This document shows positions 15,699 through 24,712 of a stretch of DNA of 64,000 nucleotides, in pieces; the first letter of the stretch is position 1, and each line of letters opens with the position of its first letter. The position numbers and the translations under genes were made by a program. The DNA comes from Alphaproteobacteria bacterium. Its GTDB lineage: Bacteria > Pseudomonadota > Alphaproteobacteria > Reyranellales > Reyranellaceae. Under the pieces are notes generated by a model. That model searched no databases. It saw only the letters and a list, made by a program, of their open reading frames with translations, and was not told the DNA's origin. The stretch covers positions 62,001 to 126,000 of the forward strand of contig JAHBYP010000010.1 of the NCBI GenBank assembly GCA_019635875.1, given 5' to 3'.

Positions 15699-16499
15699 CT
15701 ATACCCCCTCGGTCTCGCGGCTGGCGGCCTTGCGCTCGACGCGCTTGATCAGCTTGTCGGGCCGGCGCTTCTCGGCGGTCTTGAACAACGAGAAGGTGCG
15801 GCGCACGAAGTTGGTCACCGCTTCGGCGCCGTTGGCGAACTCGCTGAGCTCGGGCGTCCATTCGGCCTCGACCAGGCGCACCGGCCGCGTCGGGTCGTCG
15901 GTCTCGAAGCGCAGCAGGAACCACGGCTCGCCGCGCTTGAGGATCAGCGGCTTGGTCGTGTCCCACCATTCGAAGGCCCACATCATCACCCGCGGCCAGA
16001 TGTGGATCGGCAGGCGGCCGCCGATGAAGACGCCGGGAACCGGCGGGTCGCGGTAGGTCAGGTAGGGCGGCAGCTGGTTCATCCAGCAGACATCGTCGGC
16101 GACGAAGTAGTAGGGCGTCGAGATCTGGATCACCGGCCGCTGCGGATGGCGCCACTGGCCGGCGCCGTTGAGATGCACCAGCTTCGACAGGTGCTGGCCG
16201 GTGATGGCGCTTTGCGGACCGTCAAGGTTCTGCAGCGCCGGCTTGCCCTCCTTGTCGCGCACCAGGCGGATCGACAGGTCGATCGGGCAGGGCACGACGA
16301 AATGGCGGCTCTCGTAGTCGACCACGGCGGGGCAGTTCTGCACCGCCTTGGCCGTGCGCGGGTCCTGGTTGTCGGCGCGGCGGAACTGGCGCGGCTCCTC
16401 CCAGATGAAGCCGGCCTGCTGCGCCTTGAGCAGCCAGCCGACCTCGACGACGCGGCTCTTGCGCGGCGGTTCGGGGGTCTTGTTGATGTAGTGCAGCAT
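15699..16499 (-). CDS. Hypothetical protein, about 266 aa
   Basis: Not recognised. No signal peptide or membrane segment. It starts MLHYINKTPEPPRKSRVVEV, is rich in Trp and Pro, and has conserved-looking blocks (STPYYFVADDVCWMNQLPPY, FIGGRLPIHIWPRVMMWAFE, PWFLLRFETDDPTRP) that suggest an all-beta enzyme-like fold, then a basic tail (KLIKRVERKAASRE). The ATG at 16499 was chosen; another in-frame ATG six codons upstream is possible. The haloalkane dehalogenase gene lies 27 bases upstream on the same strand, so the two are likely co-transcribed, but nothing in the sequence ties this protein to dehalogenation. Confidence 0.6.
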   Translation of the reverse strand: MLHYINKTPEPPRKSRVVEVGWLLKAQQAGFIWEEPRQFRRADNQDPRTAKAVQNCPAVVDYESRHFVVPCPIDLSIRLVRDKEGKPALQNLDGPQSAITGQHLSKLVHLNGAGQWRHPQRPVIQISTPYYFVADDVCWMNQLPPYLTYRDPPVPGVFIGGRLPIHIWPRVMMWAFEWWDTTKPLILKRGEPWFLLRFETDDPTRPVRLVEAEWTPELSEFANGAEAVTNFVRRTFSLFKTAEKRRPDKLIKRVERKAASRETEGV

Positions 16500-16526
16500 G
16501 CGTGCAGTTTGCCGCAACTTCGTGCT

Positions 16527-17417
16527 TTACGCGAGCCTGAAGGCCTTGAGGGCTGCCGCGGCGATCGATTCTCCCCATTCCTGGACGAAGTGCCCGGCCT
16601 CGGCGACCGCCATCGGCGGCGGGCAGCCGCGAATGGATTCGCGCAGGCGCGCCATCACCGGCGAGCCGAGCACGGGGTCCTTCATGCCCACGGCCATAAT
16701 GCTCTCGCCCGCCCATTCGCGCGACCACCACTGCCGCGCCCGTCGTGATATCGCGGCGCCGTCGGCGTCGGGATGGTCACAGACAAGGTTGGGGAAGCGC
16801 CGCACGCCGGCCTTGCAGGCGGCGTCGGGGAAGGGCGCGTCGTAGGCGGCCGCCTCGGCGTCGCTCAGATGCGGGCAGGCGCGCTTGAGCAGCGCGCCGA
16901 TCGCCATGTCGGGCCGGCTGTTGCTGAAGGCGCGCCAGTCGAGGAACGCCTGGGGCAGCGGCTCGTCGCCGGTCGCCAGCATGGTGTTCATCACCAGCAG
17001 CCGCGTAAAGCGCCCAGGCATGTCGGGCGGCAGGGTCAGCCCCAGGAGACCGCCCCAGTCCTGGCAGACCAGCACGATGTTGCTCAGGTCGAGCCGCTCT
17101 ATGAACGCGACCAGCGACGCGCGGTGGAAGCTGAATGTGTAGGCGGCCTCGTCGGCCGGCTTGTCCGAGCGGCCGAAGCCGAACAGGTCCGGCGCCACGA
17201 CGCGGTGCCCGGCGGCGGCGAAGACCGGGATCATCCGCCGGTAGAGGTAGCTCCAGGTCGGCTGTCCGTGCAGGCAGAGAAAGGTGGTCTGCGCGTCAAG
17301 CGGGCCCTCGTCGAGAAAGTGCATCCGCAGGCCGTCGATCTCGAGGTAGCGCGGCGCGAAGGCATAGCCCGGCAGGTCGGCGAAGCGGTCGTCGGGCGTG
17401 CGCAGGGCGGTGGGCAT
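16527..17417 (-). CDS. Haloalkane dehalogenase (alpha/beta hydrolase, HLD-I-like)
   Basis: A 296-residue alpha/beta hydrolase. The nucleophile elbow reads LVCQDWGGLLGL, with Asp120 in place of Ser and the halide-binding Trp121 beside it, the diagnostic feature of haloalkane dehalogenases. The oxyanion region is LCLHGQPTWSYLYRRM and the catalytic His lies in AVAEAGHFVQEWGE near the C-terminus. The FGFGRSDKP segment is typical. Such enzymes hydrolyse carbon-halogen bonds to alcohol plus halide, although in soil bacteria the natural substrate is often unknown. Start chosen at 17417. It leads a two-gene reverse-strand unit with an unknown protein. Confidence 0.85.
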   Translation of the reverse strand: MPTALRTPDDRFADLPGYAFAPRYLEIDGLRMHFLDEGPLDAQTTFLCLHGQPTWSYLYRRMIPVFAAAGHRVVAPDLFGFGRSDKPADEAAYTFSFHRASLVAFIERLDLSNIVLVCQDWGGLLGLTLPPDMPGRFTRLLVMNTMLATGDEPLPQAFLDWRAFSNSRPDMAIGALLKRACPHLSDAEAAAYDAPFPDAACKAGVRRFPNLVCDHPDADGAAISRRARQWWSREWAGESIMAVGMKDPVLGSPVMARLRESIRGCPPPMAVAEAGHFVQEWGESIAAAALKAFRLA

Positions 17418-17457
17418 GTGGCTCCTGCCGGGCAAAGGGCTTACAAGTCAGGCCACT

Positions 17458-17613
17458 ATGGCCCAGCCCCCGGCGAAGTCCACGGACCGCACCGAGCGCG
17501 AGAAGCGCCTCGCCGATGCCCTGCGTCAGAACCTGCGCCGCCGCAAGGCGCAGGCCCGGGCGCGGCAGGAGGCCGGGACTGGCGAACCGCCGGCGCAGAA
17601 GCCGAAGAAGTAG
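17458..17613 (+). CDS. Small basic protein upstream of dcd/murA
   Basis: 51 residues, starting MAQPPAKSTDRTEREKRLAD and continuing as a strongly basic helix (LRQNLRRRKAQARARQ) with a Lys-rich tail. Similar short Arg/Lys-rich proteins are found ahead of murA in other alphaproteobacteria. Probably cytoplasmic and helical; function unknown. It is divergent from the dehalogenase gene across only 40 bases. Confidence 0.6.
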   Translation: MAQPPAKSTDRTEREKRLADALRQNLRRRKAQARARQEAGTGEPPAQKPKK

Positions 17614-17636
17614 CGCCATCGTCGCTGTGTGCCGCT

Positions 17637-17779
17637 TGTGACGGCTTGGACGGTAGTTTCCCCCTTCTTTCTGTTGAGAGAGGGGGGCCGCCGCGCCAGG
17701 CGGGCGCGGCAAGGGGCGCGGGCGATCCTTCGCCCGCTCAGCCAGCAAATCGCCCGGAAAGTTCATCCAAGCTGTCACA
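17637..17779. repeat. 14-base inverted repeat flanking a 115-base non-coding insert
   Basis: TGTGACGGCTTGGA (17637-17650) and TCCAAGCTGTCACA (17766-17779) are inverted copies matching at 13 of 14 bases. The right arm runs on into direct repeats of CAGCCGTCA (to about 17797). The insert contains GC-rich self-complementary runs but no gene. It resembles a tiny non-autonomous mobile element, although no target duplication is clear. The rest of the 17614-18244 gap holds no gene that I can support: an anonymous stretch (17798-17979), a family-A element and the dcd leader. Confidence 0.35.
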
Positions 17780-17979
17780 GCCGTCACAGCCGTCACGGGG
17801 CGGGAACAATCTGCCGGGCCGGGGGTCTCCTGGATCCATTCGCGCCCAGCAAGCCATGGAAAAGGCCCTCCGTCGATTTCCACCCCTACGGTTGTCGGAA
17901 AGGGTGGGAAAGTGTCGATGCCATGCGGAAAAGTCCCGCCACCAATGTTGTCGGAAACGCGACCGATTTGCCTGAGTTT

Positions 17980-18107
17980 TACCTTCCCCCGGAGGGGGAA
18001 GGTGCCCGAAGGGCGGATGGGGGCTGTCGAAGGCGGACGCCGGTTTCGTTGAAGCATCCCCCATCCGTCGCGCTGCGCGCGCCACCTTCCCCCTCCGGGG
18101 GAAGGGA
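17980..18107. repeat. Family-A palindromic element, copy 4
   Basis: Left hairpin CCTTCCCCCGGAGGGGGAAGG, then CCCGAAGGGCGGATGGGGGC, the centre GGTTTCGTTGAAGCATCCCC and a right hairpin CCTTCCCCCTCCGGGGGAAGG. Here it lies between two forward genes, about 130 bases ahead of dcd. Confidence 0.9.
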
Positions 18108-18167
18108 AGTCCGAGGAGATCCATGTTCGATCGCCCTGCCCTTGCCAGGAGACGGTGACGGAAGACA

Positions 18168-18195
18168 TTGAGCCGGGGGCGCGGCAGGGTTAGAA
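18168..18195 (+). promoter_or_regulatory. Candidate promoter of the dcd-murA block
   Basis: TTGAGC (18168-18173), 16-base spacer, TTAGAA (18190-18195), about 50 bases ahead of the dcd start. Reasonable match to sigma-70 type boxes, not more. Confidence 0.35.
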
Positions 18196-18244
18196 CCGGC
18201 CCACCGGGCGAGCCCCTTCCGCCGCGGTCAAGACGGGGTGCGAG

Positions 18245-18799
18245 ATGGCGATCATGTCGGATCGGTGGATCCGTCGCATGGCGACCGAGCATGGCATGAT
18301 CGAGCCGTTCGTCGATGCGCAGAAGCGCGCCGGCGTGATCTCCTTCGGCCTGTCGTCCTACGGCTACGACGCGCGCGTCGGGCCGGAGTTCAAGATCTTC
18401 ACCAACGTCAACTCCGCCGTGGTCGATCCCAAGGAGTTCAGCGACGCCAGCTTCGTCGATCGCACGACCGACATCTGCGTCATCCCGCCCAACTCCTTCG
18501 CGCTGGCGCGCACGGTCGAATACTTCCGGATTCCCCGTGACACGCTGGTGATCTGCGTCGGCAAGTCGACCTACGCGCGCTGCGGCATCATCGTCAACGT
18601 CACGCCGCTCGAACCCGAGTGGGAGGGGCACGTCACGCTGGAGTTCTCCAACACCACGCCGCTGCCCGCCCGCATCTACGCCAACGAGGGCGCGGCGCAG
18701 TTCCTCTTCCTGCAGGGCAACGAGCCCTGCGAGACGTCCTATCGCGATCGCGCCGGCAAGTATCAGGGCCAGCGCGGCGTGACCCTGCCGCGCATCTGA
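18245..18799 (+). CDS. dcd: dCTP deaminase
   Basis: 184 residues. Converts dCTP to dUTP (the source of dUMP for thymidylate) in the cytoplasm as a homotrimer. The trimer active-site region is VGKSTYARCGIIVNVTPLEPEW, and the general-base glutamate is Glu133 in GHVTLEFSNTTPLPARI; the C-terminal lid YRDRAGKYQGQRGVTLPRI is complete. Length is usual for the family. ATG at 18245 or 18254 are both possible. It precedes murA by 13 bases and is probably co-transcribed. Confidence 0.95.
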   Translation: MAIMSDRWIRRMATEHGMIEPFVDAQKRAGVISFGLSSYGYDARVGPEFKIFTNVNSAVVDPKEFSDASFVDRTTDICVIPPNSFALARTVEYFRIPRDTLVICVGKSTYARCGIIVNVTPLEPEWEGHVTLEFSNTTPLPARIYANEGAAQFLFLQGNEPCETSYRDRAGKYQGQRGVTLPRI

Positions 18800-18812
18800 G
18801 GCGGAGGCGACG

Positions 18813-20089
<1,277 letters not shown>

Positions 20090-20093
<4 letters not shown>

Positions 20094-20539
20094 GCCAGCG
20101 CCTGAAGCTCAAGGCGCTCGACGCCGAGGATCTCCAGGTCGTGTCCGCCGCGCTGCAGGACTCGCTGGTGGCGGTGCGCGACATCGCCTGGATGGCGCAG
20201 GAGAAGCAGTTCGCCTTGGTCGCCAACCGCTTCCGCTGGGAGGCGCTGCCCGACGACAACGGCGCCTGGTCGCGCTGCCACAGCATCCTGGGCTTCGCCG
20301 AGGTAAGTGCCGTGCGCCACGCCGACATGCCGCTGTCGGAGCCCGACCGCATCCTCGGCCTGCTGGCGATCGAGAGCGAGGAGGCCGAGGGCGGCGGCGT
20401 CATCATCCGCCTGCGCTTCGCCGATGGCCGCATGATCCGCCTGGAGGCGTCGCGCCTGCTCTGCCACATCGAGGATGTCGGCGAGCCCTGGCCGACGCGC
20501 TTCCGGCCGGATCATCCGCTGGCGGATGCAACATCCTGA
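20090..20539 (+). CDS. DUF2948 family protein
   Basis: A 149-residue protein starting at GTG 20090, overlapping the murA stop by four bases. Starts VSQRLKLKALDAEDLQVVSA and continues VRDIAWMAQEKQFALVANRF; VIIRLRFADGRMIRLEASRL and the LLCHIEDVGEPWPT end are typical of DUF2948. Members sit between murA and hisD in many alphaproteobacteria. No catalytic motif is evident and its role is unknown. The overlap suggests coupled translation with murA. Confidence 0.82.
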
Positions 20540-20544
20540 TTCTT

Positions 20545-20668
20545 CTACCTTCCCCGGAGGGGGAAGGTGGCGCGGAGCGACGGAAGGGGGATGTCGAAGA
20601 CGAACGGCGGTGTCGTTGGGACATCCCCCATCCGCCCTTCGGGCACCTTCCCCCCTCCGGGGGAAGGG
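20545..20668. repeat. Family-A palindromic element, copy 5
   Basis: Left hairpin CCTTCCCCGGAGGGGGAAGG, GGCGCGGAGCGACGGAAGGG, a diverged centre GGTGTCGTTGGGACATCCCC and a right arm ending GGCACCTTCCCCCCTCCGGG. It interrupts the otherwise tight murA-his block, between two forward genes. Confidence 0.88.
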
Positions 20669-20732
20669 TTGGGCGCCCTTGTCGGCTCCTTTCGCATGTG
20701 CGAAACCGCCTGCCCGCCCGGGAGTGCCTGAC

Positions 20733-21422
20733 GTGACCATGCAGACCGGGGGCGTCGCCGCCCCCGCCAACGACAAGCTGATCCTGGCCTTGCCCAAGGG
20801 ACGTATCCTGGGCGAGGCGGCTCCGTTGCTGCGTGAAGCCGGCATCCATCCCGAGCCTGCCTTCGACGACCCCGACTCGCGCCTGCTGCGCTTTACCACC
20901 AACATCGACGACCTCGACGTCATCCGGGTGCGCAGCTTCGACGTCGCCACCTTCGTCGCCTTCGGCGCGGCGCATCTGGGCGTCTGCGGCTCCGACGTGC
21001 TGATGGAGTTCGACTTCCCGGAGATCTACGCCCCGGTCGATCTGGGTATCGGCAAGTGCCGCCTGGCGGTGGCCGAGCCGGCGGAGATGGCCGGCTCGGA
21101 CGATCCCAGGAGATGGAGTCATATCCGCATCGCCACCAAGTACCCCGAGGTGACCCAACGGCACTTCGCGGCGCGTGGCGTGCAGGCGGAATGCATCAAG
21201 CTCAGCGGCGCGATGGAGCTGGCGCCGAGTCTGGGGCTCAGCCATCGCATCGTCGACCTCGTCGCCAGCGGCAAGACCCTGCGCGACAACGGCCTGGTCG
21301 AGATCGAGCACATCACCGACGTGACCTCGCGCTTCATCGTCAACCGCGCCGCGCTCAAGACGCGGCCGGAGCGCGTGAGCCACTGGATCGAGCGCTTCCG
21401 CGATGTCGCCCAGGCAGCCTGA
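20733..21422 (+). CDS. hisG: ATP phosphoribosyltransferase, short form
   Basis: 229 residues. Catalyses the first step of histidine synthesis, joining ATP and PRPP. The start is KLILALPKGRILGEAAPLL, the active-site region GVCGSDVLMEFD and KYPEVTQRHFAARG, and the PRPP-loop-like LSGAMELAPSLGLSHRIVDL are all present. It stops just after the catalytic domains and lacks the C-terminal ACT-like regulatory domain of the E. coli enzyme, so it is the HisG-S type, which needs the HisZ subunit for activity; hisZ is not in the window. GTG at 20733 has GGGAG at 8-base spacing; an ATG two codons later is less well placed. Overlaps hisD by 20 bases. Confidence 0.92.
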   Translation: MTMQTGGVAAPANDKLILALPKGRILGEAAPLLREAGIHPEPAFDDPDSRLLRFTTNIDDLDVIRVRSFDVATFVAFGAAHLGVCGSDVLMEFDFPEIYAPVDLGIGKCRLAVAEPAEMAGSDDPRRWSHIRIATKYPEVTQRHFAARGVQAECIKLSGAMELAPSLGLSHRIVDLVASGKTLRDNGLVEIEHITDVTSRFIVNRAALKTRPERVSHWIERFRDVAQAA

Positions 21423-22740
21423 AGCGTCGGGCCCGCTGCGGCTCGATACCGGGGCGGCGGAATTCGAGACCGCCTTCGCCGCCTTCCTCGCCAGGGACCG
21501 CGATAGCGGTGCCGATGTCGACGGCGTGGTGCGCGACATCGTCGCCGACGTGCGCCGCCGCGGCGATCAGGCGGTGATCGAGTACACCCAGCGCTTCGAT
21601 CGCCTGACCCTGACGCCGCAATCCCTGCGCTTCTCGCAGCAGGAGATTGCGAAGGCGATTGCCGCCGTGCCGGCCGAGCGGCGCGAGGCCATCGCCTTCG
21701 CCGCCCGACGCATCGAGGCCTATCACCGCAAGCTCCTGCCGCAGGATGTCGACTTCACCGACGAGGCGGGCGTGCGGCTGGGCGCGCGCTTCACGCCGAT
21801 CGACGCGGTGGGCCTCTACGTGCCCGGCGGCAAGGCGGCTTATCCGTCGTCGGTGCTGATGAACGCCGTGCCGGCCAGGGTGGCGGGCGTGCCGCGCATC
21901 GCCATGGTCGTGCCGACGCCCGACGGCGCGCTCGACCCTCTGGTGCTGTGTGCCGCCGAGGCCGCCGGCATCGACGAGATCTATCGCGTCGGCGGCGCGC
22001 AGGCGGTGGCGGCGCTGGCGTGGGGCACCGCGAGCATCGCGCCGGTCGACAAGATCGTCGGGCCCGGCAACGCCTATGTCGCGGCCGCCAAGCGCCAGGT
22101 CTTCGGCAGGGTCGGCATCGACCTGATCGCCGGCCCGTCGGAGATCCTGGTGATCGCCGATGGCCAGAACGATCCGGGCTGGATCGCCGCCGACCTGCTG
22201 TCTCAGGCCGAGCACGACGAGGCGGCGCAGTCGATCCTGATCACCGACGATGCCGCCTTCGCCGCCGCCGTCTGCCGCGCCGTCGAGAGCGAGCTCAAGG
22301 CGCTGGCCACCGGCGCGCGCGCGCGGGCGAGCTGGACCGGCAACGGCGCGGTGATCCTGGTGCCCTCGCTGCTCGACGCCGCGCCGCTCGCCGACCGCAT
22401 CGCCGCCGAGCATATCGAGCTGTGCATGGAGCCTGCTCCGGCGGCCGAGCTGCTGAGGCGCATCCGCCACGCCGGCGCGATCTTCGTCGGGCGGCATACG
22501 CCGGAAGCCATCGGCGACTACGTCGCCGGCACCAACCACGTGCTGCCGACCTCGCGCACGGCGCGCTTCTCCTCGGGGCTGGGCGTGTCGGACTTCCTCA
22601 AGCGCACCTCGATCGTCTCGTGCGACGCCGCCTCGCTCGCCCGCCTTGCGCCGGCGGCGATGACGCTGGCGGAGGCCGAGGGCCTGCCGGCGCATGGCCG
22701 CTCGGTGTCGATCCGCACCAACCGCTCGCCGTCGTCCTGA
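21403..22740 (+). CDS. hisD: Histidinol dehydrogenase
   Basis: 445 residues. Zinc enzyme that carries out the last two oxidations of histidine synthesis (L-histidinol to L-histidine, NAD-linked). Signatures: IVGPGNAYVAAAKRQVFG, LIAGPSEILVIADGQND, the base/zinc region LLSQAEHDEAAQSILIT, and GTNHVLPTSRTARFSSGLGV near the C-terminus. Length normal. Starts inside the hisG coding end, a 20-base overlap in another frame, so the two are coupled. Confidence 0.96.
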   Translation: MSPRQPEASGPLRLDTGAAEFETAFAAFLARDRDSGADVDGVVRDIVADVRRRGDQAVIEYTQRFDRLTLTPQSLRFSQQEIAKAIAAVPAERREAIAFAARRIEAYHRKLLPQDVDFTDEAGVRLGARFTPIDAVGLYVPGGKAAYPSSVLMNAVPARVAGVPRIAMVVPTPDGALDPLVLCAAEAAGIDEIYRVGGAQAVAALAWGTASIAPVDKIVGPGNAYVAAAKRQVFGRVGIDLIAGPSEILVIADGQNDPGWIAADLLSQAEHDEAAQSILITDDAAFAAAVCRAVESELKALATGARARASWTGNGAVILVPSLLDAAPLADRIAAEHIELCMEPAPAAELLRRIRHAGAIFVGRHTPEAIGDYVAGTNHVLPTSRTARFSSGLGVSDFLKRTSIVSCDAASLARLAPAAMTLAEAEGLPAHGRSVSIRTNRSPSS

Positions 22741-22790
22741 GCGCTGCGAAGGACCTTGCGGTGGTACGGCCAAACACAGCCGAGATACTT

Positions 22791-22810
22791 TGGGACCGCC
22801 GGCGGTCCCA
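22791..22810. repeat. 20-base perfect palindrome after hisD
   Basis: TGGGACCGCCGGCGGTCCCA reads the same on both strands. It lies in the 79-base gap between hisD and the UPF0262 gene, ten bases before the GTG start. It could be a processing hairpin, attenuator or regulator site; there is no T-run. Confidence 0.5.
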
Positions 22811-22819
22811 GGGGCTGTC

Positions 22820-23299
22820 GTGAGTCCCTCGCGCACCGACCTTGTCGTCGACATCGAGCTCGACGACGAGTCGATCCAGTACCGCTCGTCCGAAGCGGAG
22901 CACGAGCGCAAGGTCGCGATCTTCGACCTGCTCGAGGGCAACTCGTTCAAGCTGGTGGGTGCCAGGGGACCCTACCGCCTGCGCCTGGCGATCCACGAGA
23001 ACCGCCTGGTGCTCGACGTCCGCACGGCCAGGGACGGCGGCAAGCTGCGCGACATCGTCCTGTCGCTCACCCCGTTCCGCAAGGTCGTGAAGGACTACTT
23101 CATGATCTGCGAGAGCTACTACGACGCCATCAAGCGACTGAGCCCGTCGCAGATCGAGGCGCTCGACATGGGGCGCCGCGGCCTGCACAACGAAGGCTCC
23201 GAGCTCCTGCGCGAGCGCCTCGCCGGCAAGATCGAGGTCGACCACGACACGGCGCGCCGGCTGTTCACGCTGATCTGCGCGCTGCACGTCAGGGCCTGA
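22820..23299 (+). CDS. UPF0262 family protein
   Basis: 159 residues from a GTG start (VSPSRTDLVVDIELDDESIQ). Family blocks are clear: AEHERKVAIFDLLEGNSFKL, LRLAIHENRLVLDVR, and LSLTPFRKVVKDYFMICESY. The Y-x-x-x-I-K-R-L-S-P-S-Q-I-E-A-L-D-M-G-R run near the end is strongly conserved in alphaproteobacteria. Cytoplasmic; function unknown. Always found near hisD and the low-Mr phosphatase, as here, and lies nine bases ahead of it. Confidence 0.87.
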   Translation: MSPSRTDLVVDIELDDESIQYRSSEAEHERKVAIFDLLEGNSFKLVGARGPYRLRLAIHENRLVLDVRTARDGGKLRDIVLSLTPFRKVVKDYFMICESYYDAIKRLSPSQIEALDMGRRGLHNEGSELLRERLAGKIEVDHDTARRLFTLICALHVRA

Positions 23300-23307
23300 G
23301 GCCGGGG

Positions 23308-23757
23308 ATGGCGAAGGGCGAGCTTCCCGACAGCGTGCTCTTCGCCTGCACCCACAACGCCGTGCGTTCGCCGATGGCCGAGGCGCTGGCCAAGCGACTC
23401 TACGGCATGCGGGCCTATTTCGACTCCGCCGGCGTGCAGGCCGGCGAGGTCGATCCCTTCGTGCTCGTCGTGCTCGACGAGATGGGCGTCGATCTGCACC
23501 GCCACAACGTGAAGACCCTGGAAGACGTCGACCCCGGCGAGTTCGACCTGATCGTCACGCTCTCGCCCGAGGCGCATCACGCCGCCCTCGAGCTGACCCG
23601 CGACGTGGCGACGGCGGTCGAGTACTGGCCGACTTCCGATCCCAGCGCCGTGGAGGGCGGCCGCGAGATCCGCCTGCACGCCTATCGCGGCATGCGCGAC
23701 GCCCTGATGATGCGCATGCGCGGCCGCTTCGGCGCCACCGGCTGGGTCCAGGTCTAG
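23308..23757 (+). CDS. Low-molecular-weight phosphotyrosine phosphatase family protein
   Basis: 149 residues. The P-loop CTHNAVR (Cys14 to Arg20, C-x5-R) follows the first strand (SVLFACTHNAVRSPMAEALA). The general-acid Asp is in EYWPTSDPSAVEG near residue 120. The fold also serves arsenate reductases; the SPMAEAL end of the loop and the Asp-Pro favour a phosphatase. Substrate unknown. Part of the conserved hisD-UPF0262-phosphatase-infA run. Confidence 0.85.
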   Translation: MAKGELPDSVLFACTHNAVRSPMAEALAKRLYGMRAYFDSAGVQAGEVDPFVLVVLDEMGVDLHRHNVKTLEDVDPGEFDLIVTLSPEAHHAALELTRDVATAVEYWPTSDPSAVEGGREIRLHAYRGMRDALMMRMRGRFGATGWVQV

Positions 23758-23767
23758 TGAAGTAGCG

Positions 23768-23798
23768 CTGTCGTCCCGAGCGCAGCGAGGGACGACAG
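23768..23798 (+). terminator. Family-B hairpin after the phosphatase gene
   Basis: CTGTCGTCCC (23768-23777) pairs perfectly with GGGACGACAG (23789-23798), followed by TTTG. It separates the his operon end from infA. The arms differ from the other family-B copies at one position on each side, so the pairing is kept. Confidence 0.6.
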
Positions 23799-23827
23799 TT
23801 TGCTTCAGCCAGGCCAGCCGCCGCCGT

Positions 23828-23856
23828 CTTGACTCGGCGCGGCGCCGGTAGCAATT
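23828..23856 (+). promoter_or_regulatory. Candidate infA promoter
   Basis: TTGACT (23828-23833), 17-base spacer, CAATTT (23851-23856), 35 bases ahead of the infA start and just after the family-B terminator. Good -35, weak -10. Confidence 0.4.
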
Positions 23857-23890
23857 TTTCGCGCGATCGATTGCTTGCCCGGACTGCTGT

Positions 23891-24109
23891 ATGGCCAAGG
23901 AAGACCTGATCGAATTCGCCGGCACGGTGAGCGAACTGCTGCCCAACGCGACCTTTCGCGTGAAACTCGACAACGACCACGAGATCCTCGCCCACACCTC
24001 GGGCAAGATGCGCAAGAATCGCATCCGCGTGCTGACGGGCGATCGCGTCCAGGTCGAGATGACCCCCTACGATCTCACCAAGGGACGGATCGTTTTCCGT
24101 TTCAAGTGA
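23891..24109 (+). CDS. infA: Translation initiation factor IF-1
   Basis: 72 residues, the exact usual length. A single S1/OB domain: MAKEDLIEFAGTVSELLPNA, the NATFRVKLDNDHEILAHTSG strand pair and KMRKNRIRVLTGDRVQVEMT. Binds the 30S A site during initiation. The gene stands alone between a terminator-like hairpin and maf, 18 bases ahead of it. Confidence 0.98.
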   Translation: MAKEDLIEFAGTVSELLPNATFRVKLDNDHEILAHTSGKMRKNRIRVLTGDRVQVEMTPYDLTKGRIVFRFK

Positions 24110-24127
24110 GGCCCGCGCGCTGTAGGG

Positions 24128-24712
24128 ATGGCGCGCATGTCCCTGTCCTGTCCTCTTGTCCTGGCGTCCGCGTCGCCGCGTCGTCTCGAGCTGTTGCGCC
24201 AGATCGGCATCGAGCCGGTGCGCATCGCGCCGGCCGATGTCGACGAGACGCCGGCCCGCCGCGAGCTGCCGCTCGCCTATGCGCGGCGCATGGCGCGGGC
24301 CAAGGCGGCGGCGGTGGTCAGCGCCGGCGACATCGTGCTCGCCGCCGACACCGTCGTCGCCTGCGGCCGGCGCATCCTGCCCAAGGCCGATACGGCGCAG
24401 GCGGCGCGCGCCTGCCTCGACCTGCTGTCGGGCCGCCGCCATCGCGTGCTGGGCGCGGTCTGCGTCGTGGCGCCCGACGGCACGCGGCGCGAACGCCTGG
24501 TGGCGAGCGTGGTGCGCTTCAAGCGGCTGAGCCCGGCGGAGATCGAGTCCTACCTGTCGTCCGGAGAATGGAGCGGCAAGGCCGGCGGCTACGCCATCCA
24601 GGGACGGGCGGCGGGCTTCGTCTCCTTTCTGTCGGGTTCCTACAGCAATGTCGTGGGATTGCCGTTGTTCGAGGTCACGCAGATGTTGCGCGCCGGAGGC
24701 TGGCTGAGATGA
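24128..24712 (+). CDS. maf: Maf-like nucleotide pyrophosphatase
   Basis: 194 residues. Maf proteins hydrolyse non-standard or modified nucleoside triphosphates to monophosphates. The signature LVLASASPRRLELLRQIGIE is at the N-terminus, with the catalytic Asp in IVLAADTVVACGRRILPK and GGYAIQGRAAGFVSFLSGSY at the C-terminus. An alternative start three codons in is possible. The stop overlaps the next start (ATGA), coupling it to the RNase gene. Confidence 0.92.
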   Translation: MARMSLSCPLVLASASPRRLELLRQIGIEPVRIAPADVDETPARRELPLAYARRMARAKAAAVVSAGDIVLAADTVVACGRRILPKADTAQAARACLDLLSGRRHRVLGAVCVVAPDGTRRERLVASVVRFKRLSPAEIESYLSSGEWSGKAGGYAIQGRAAGFVSFLSGSYSNVVGLPLFEVTQMLRAGGWLR

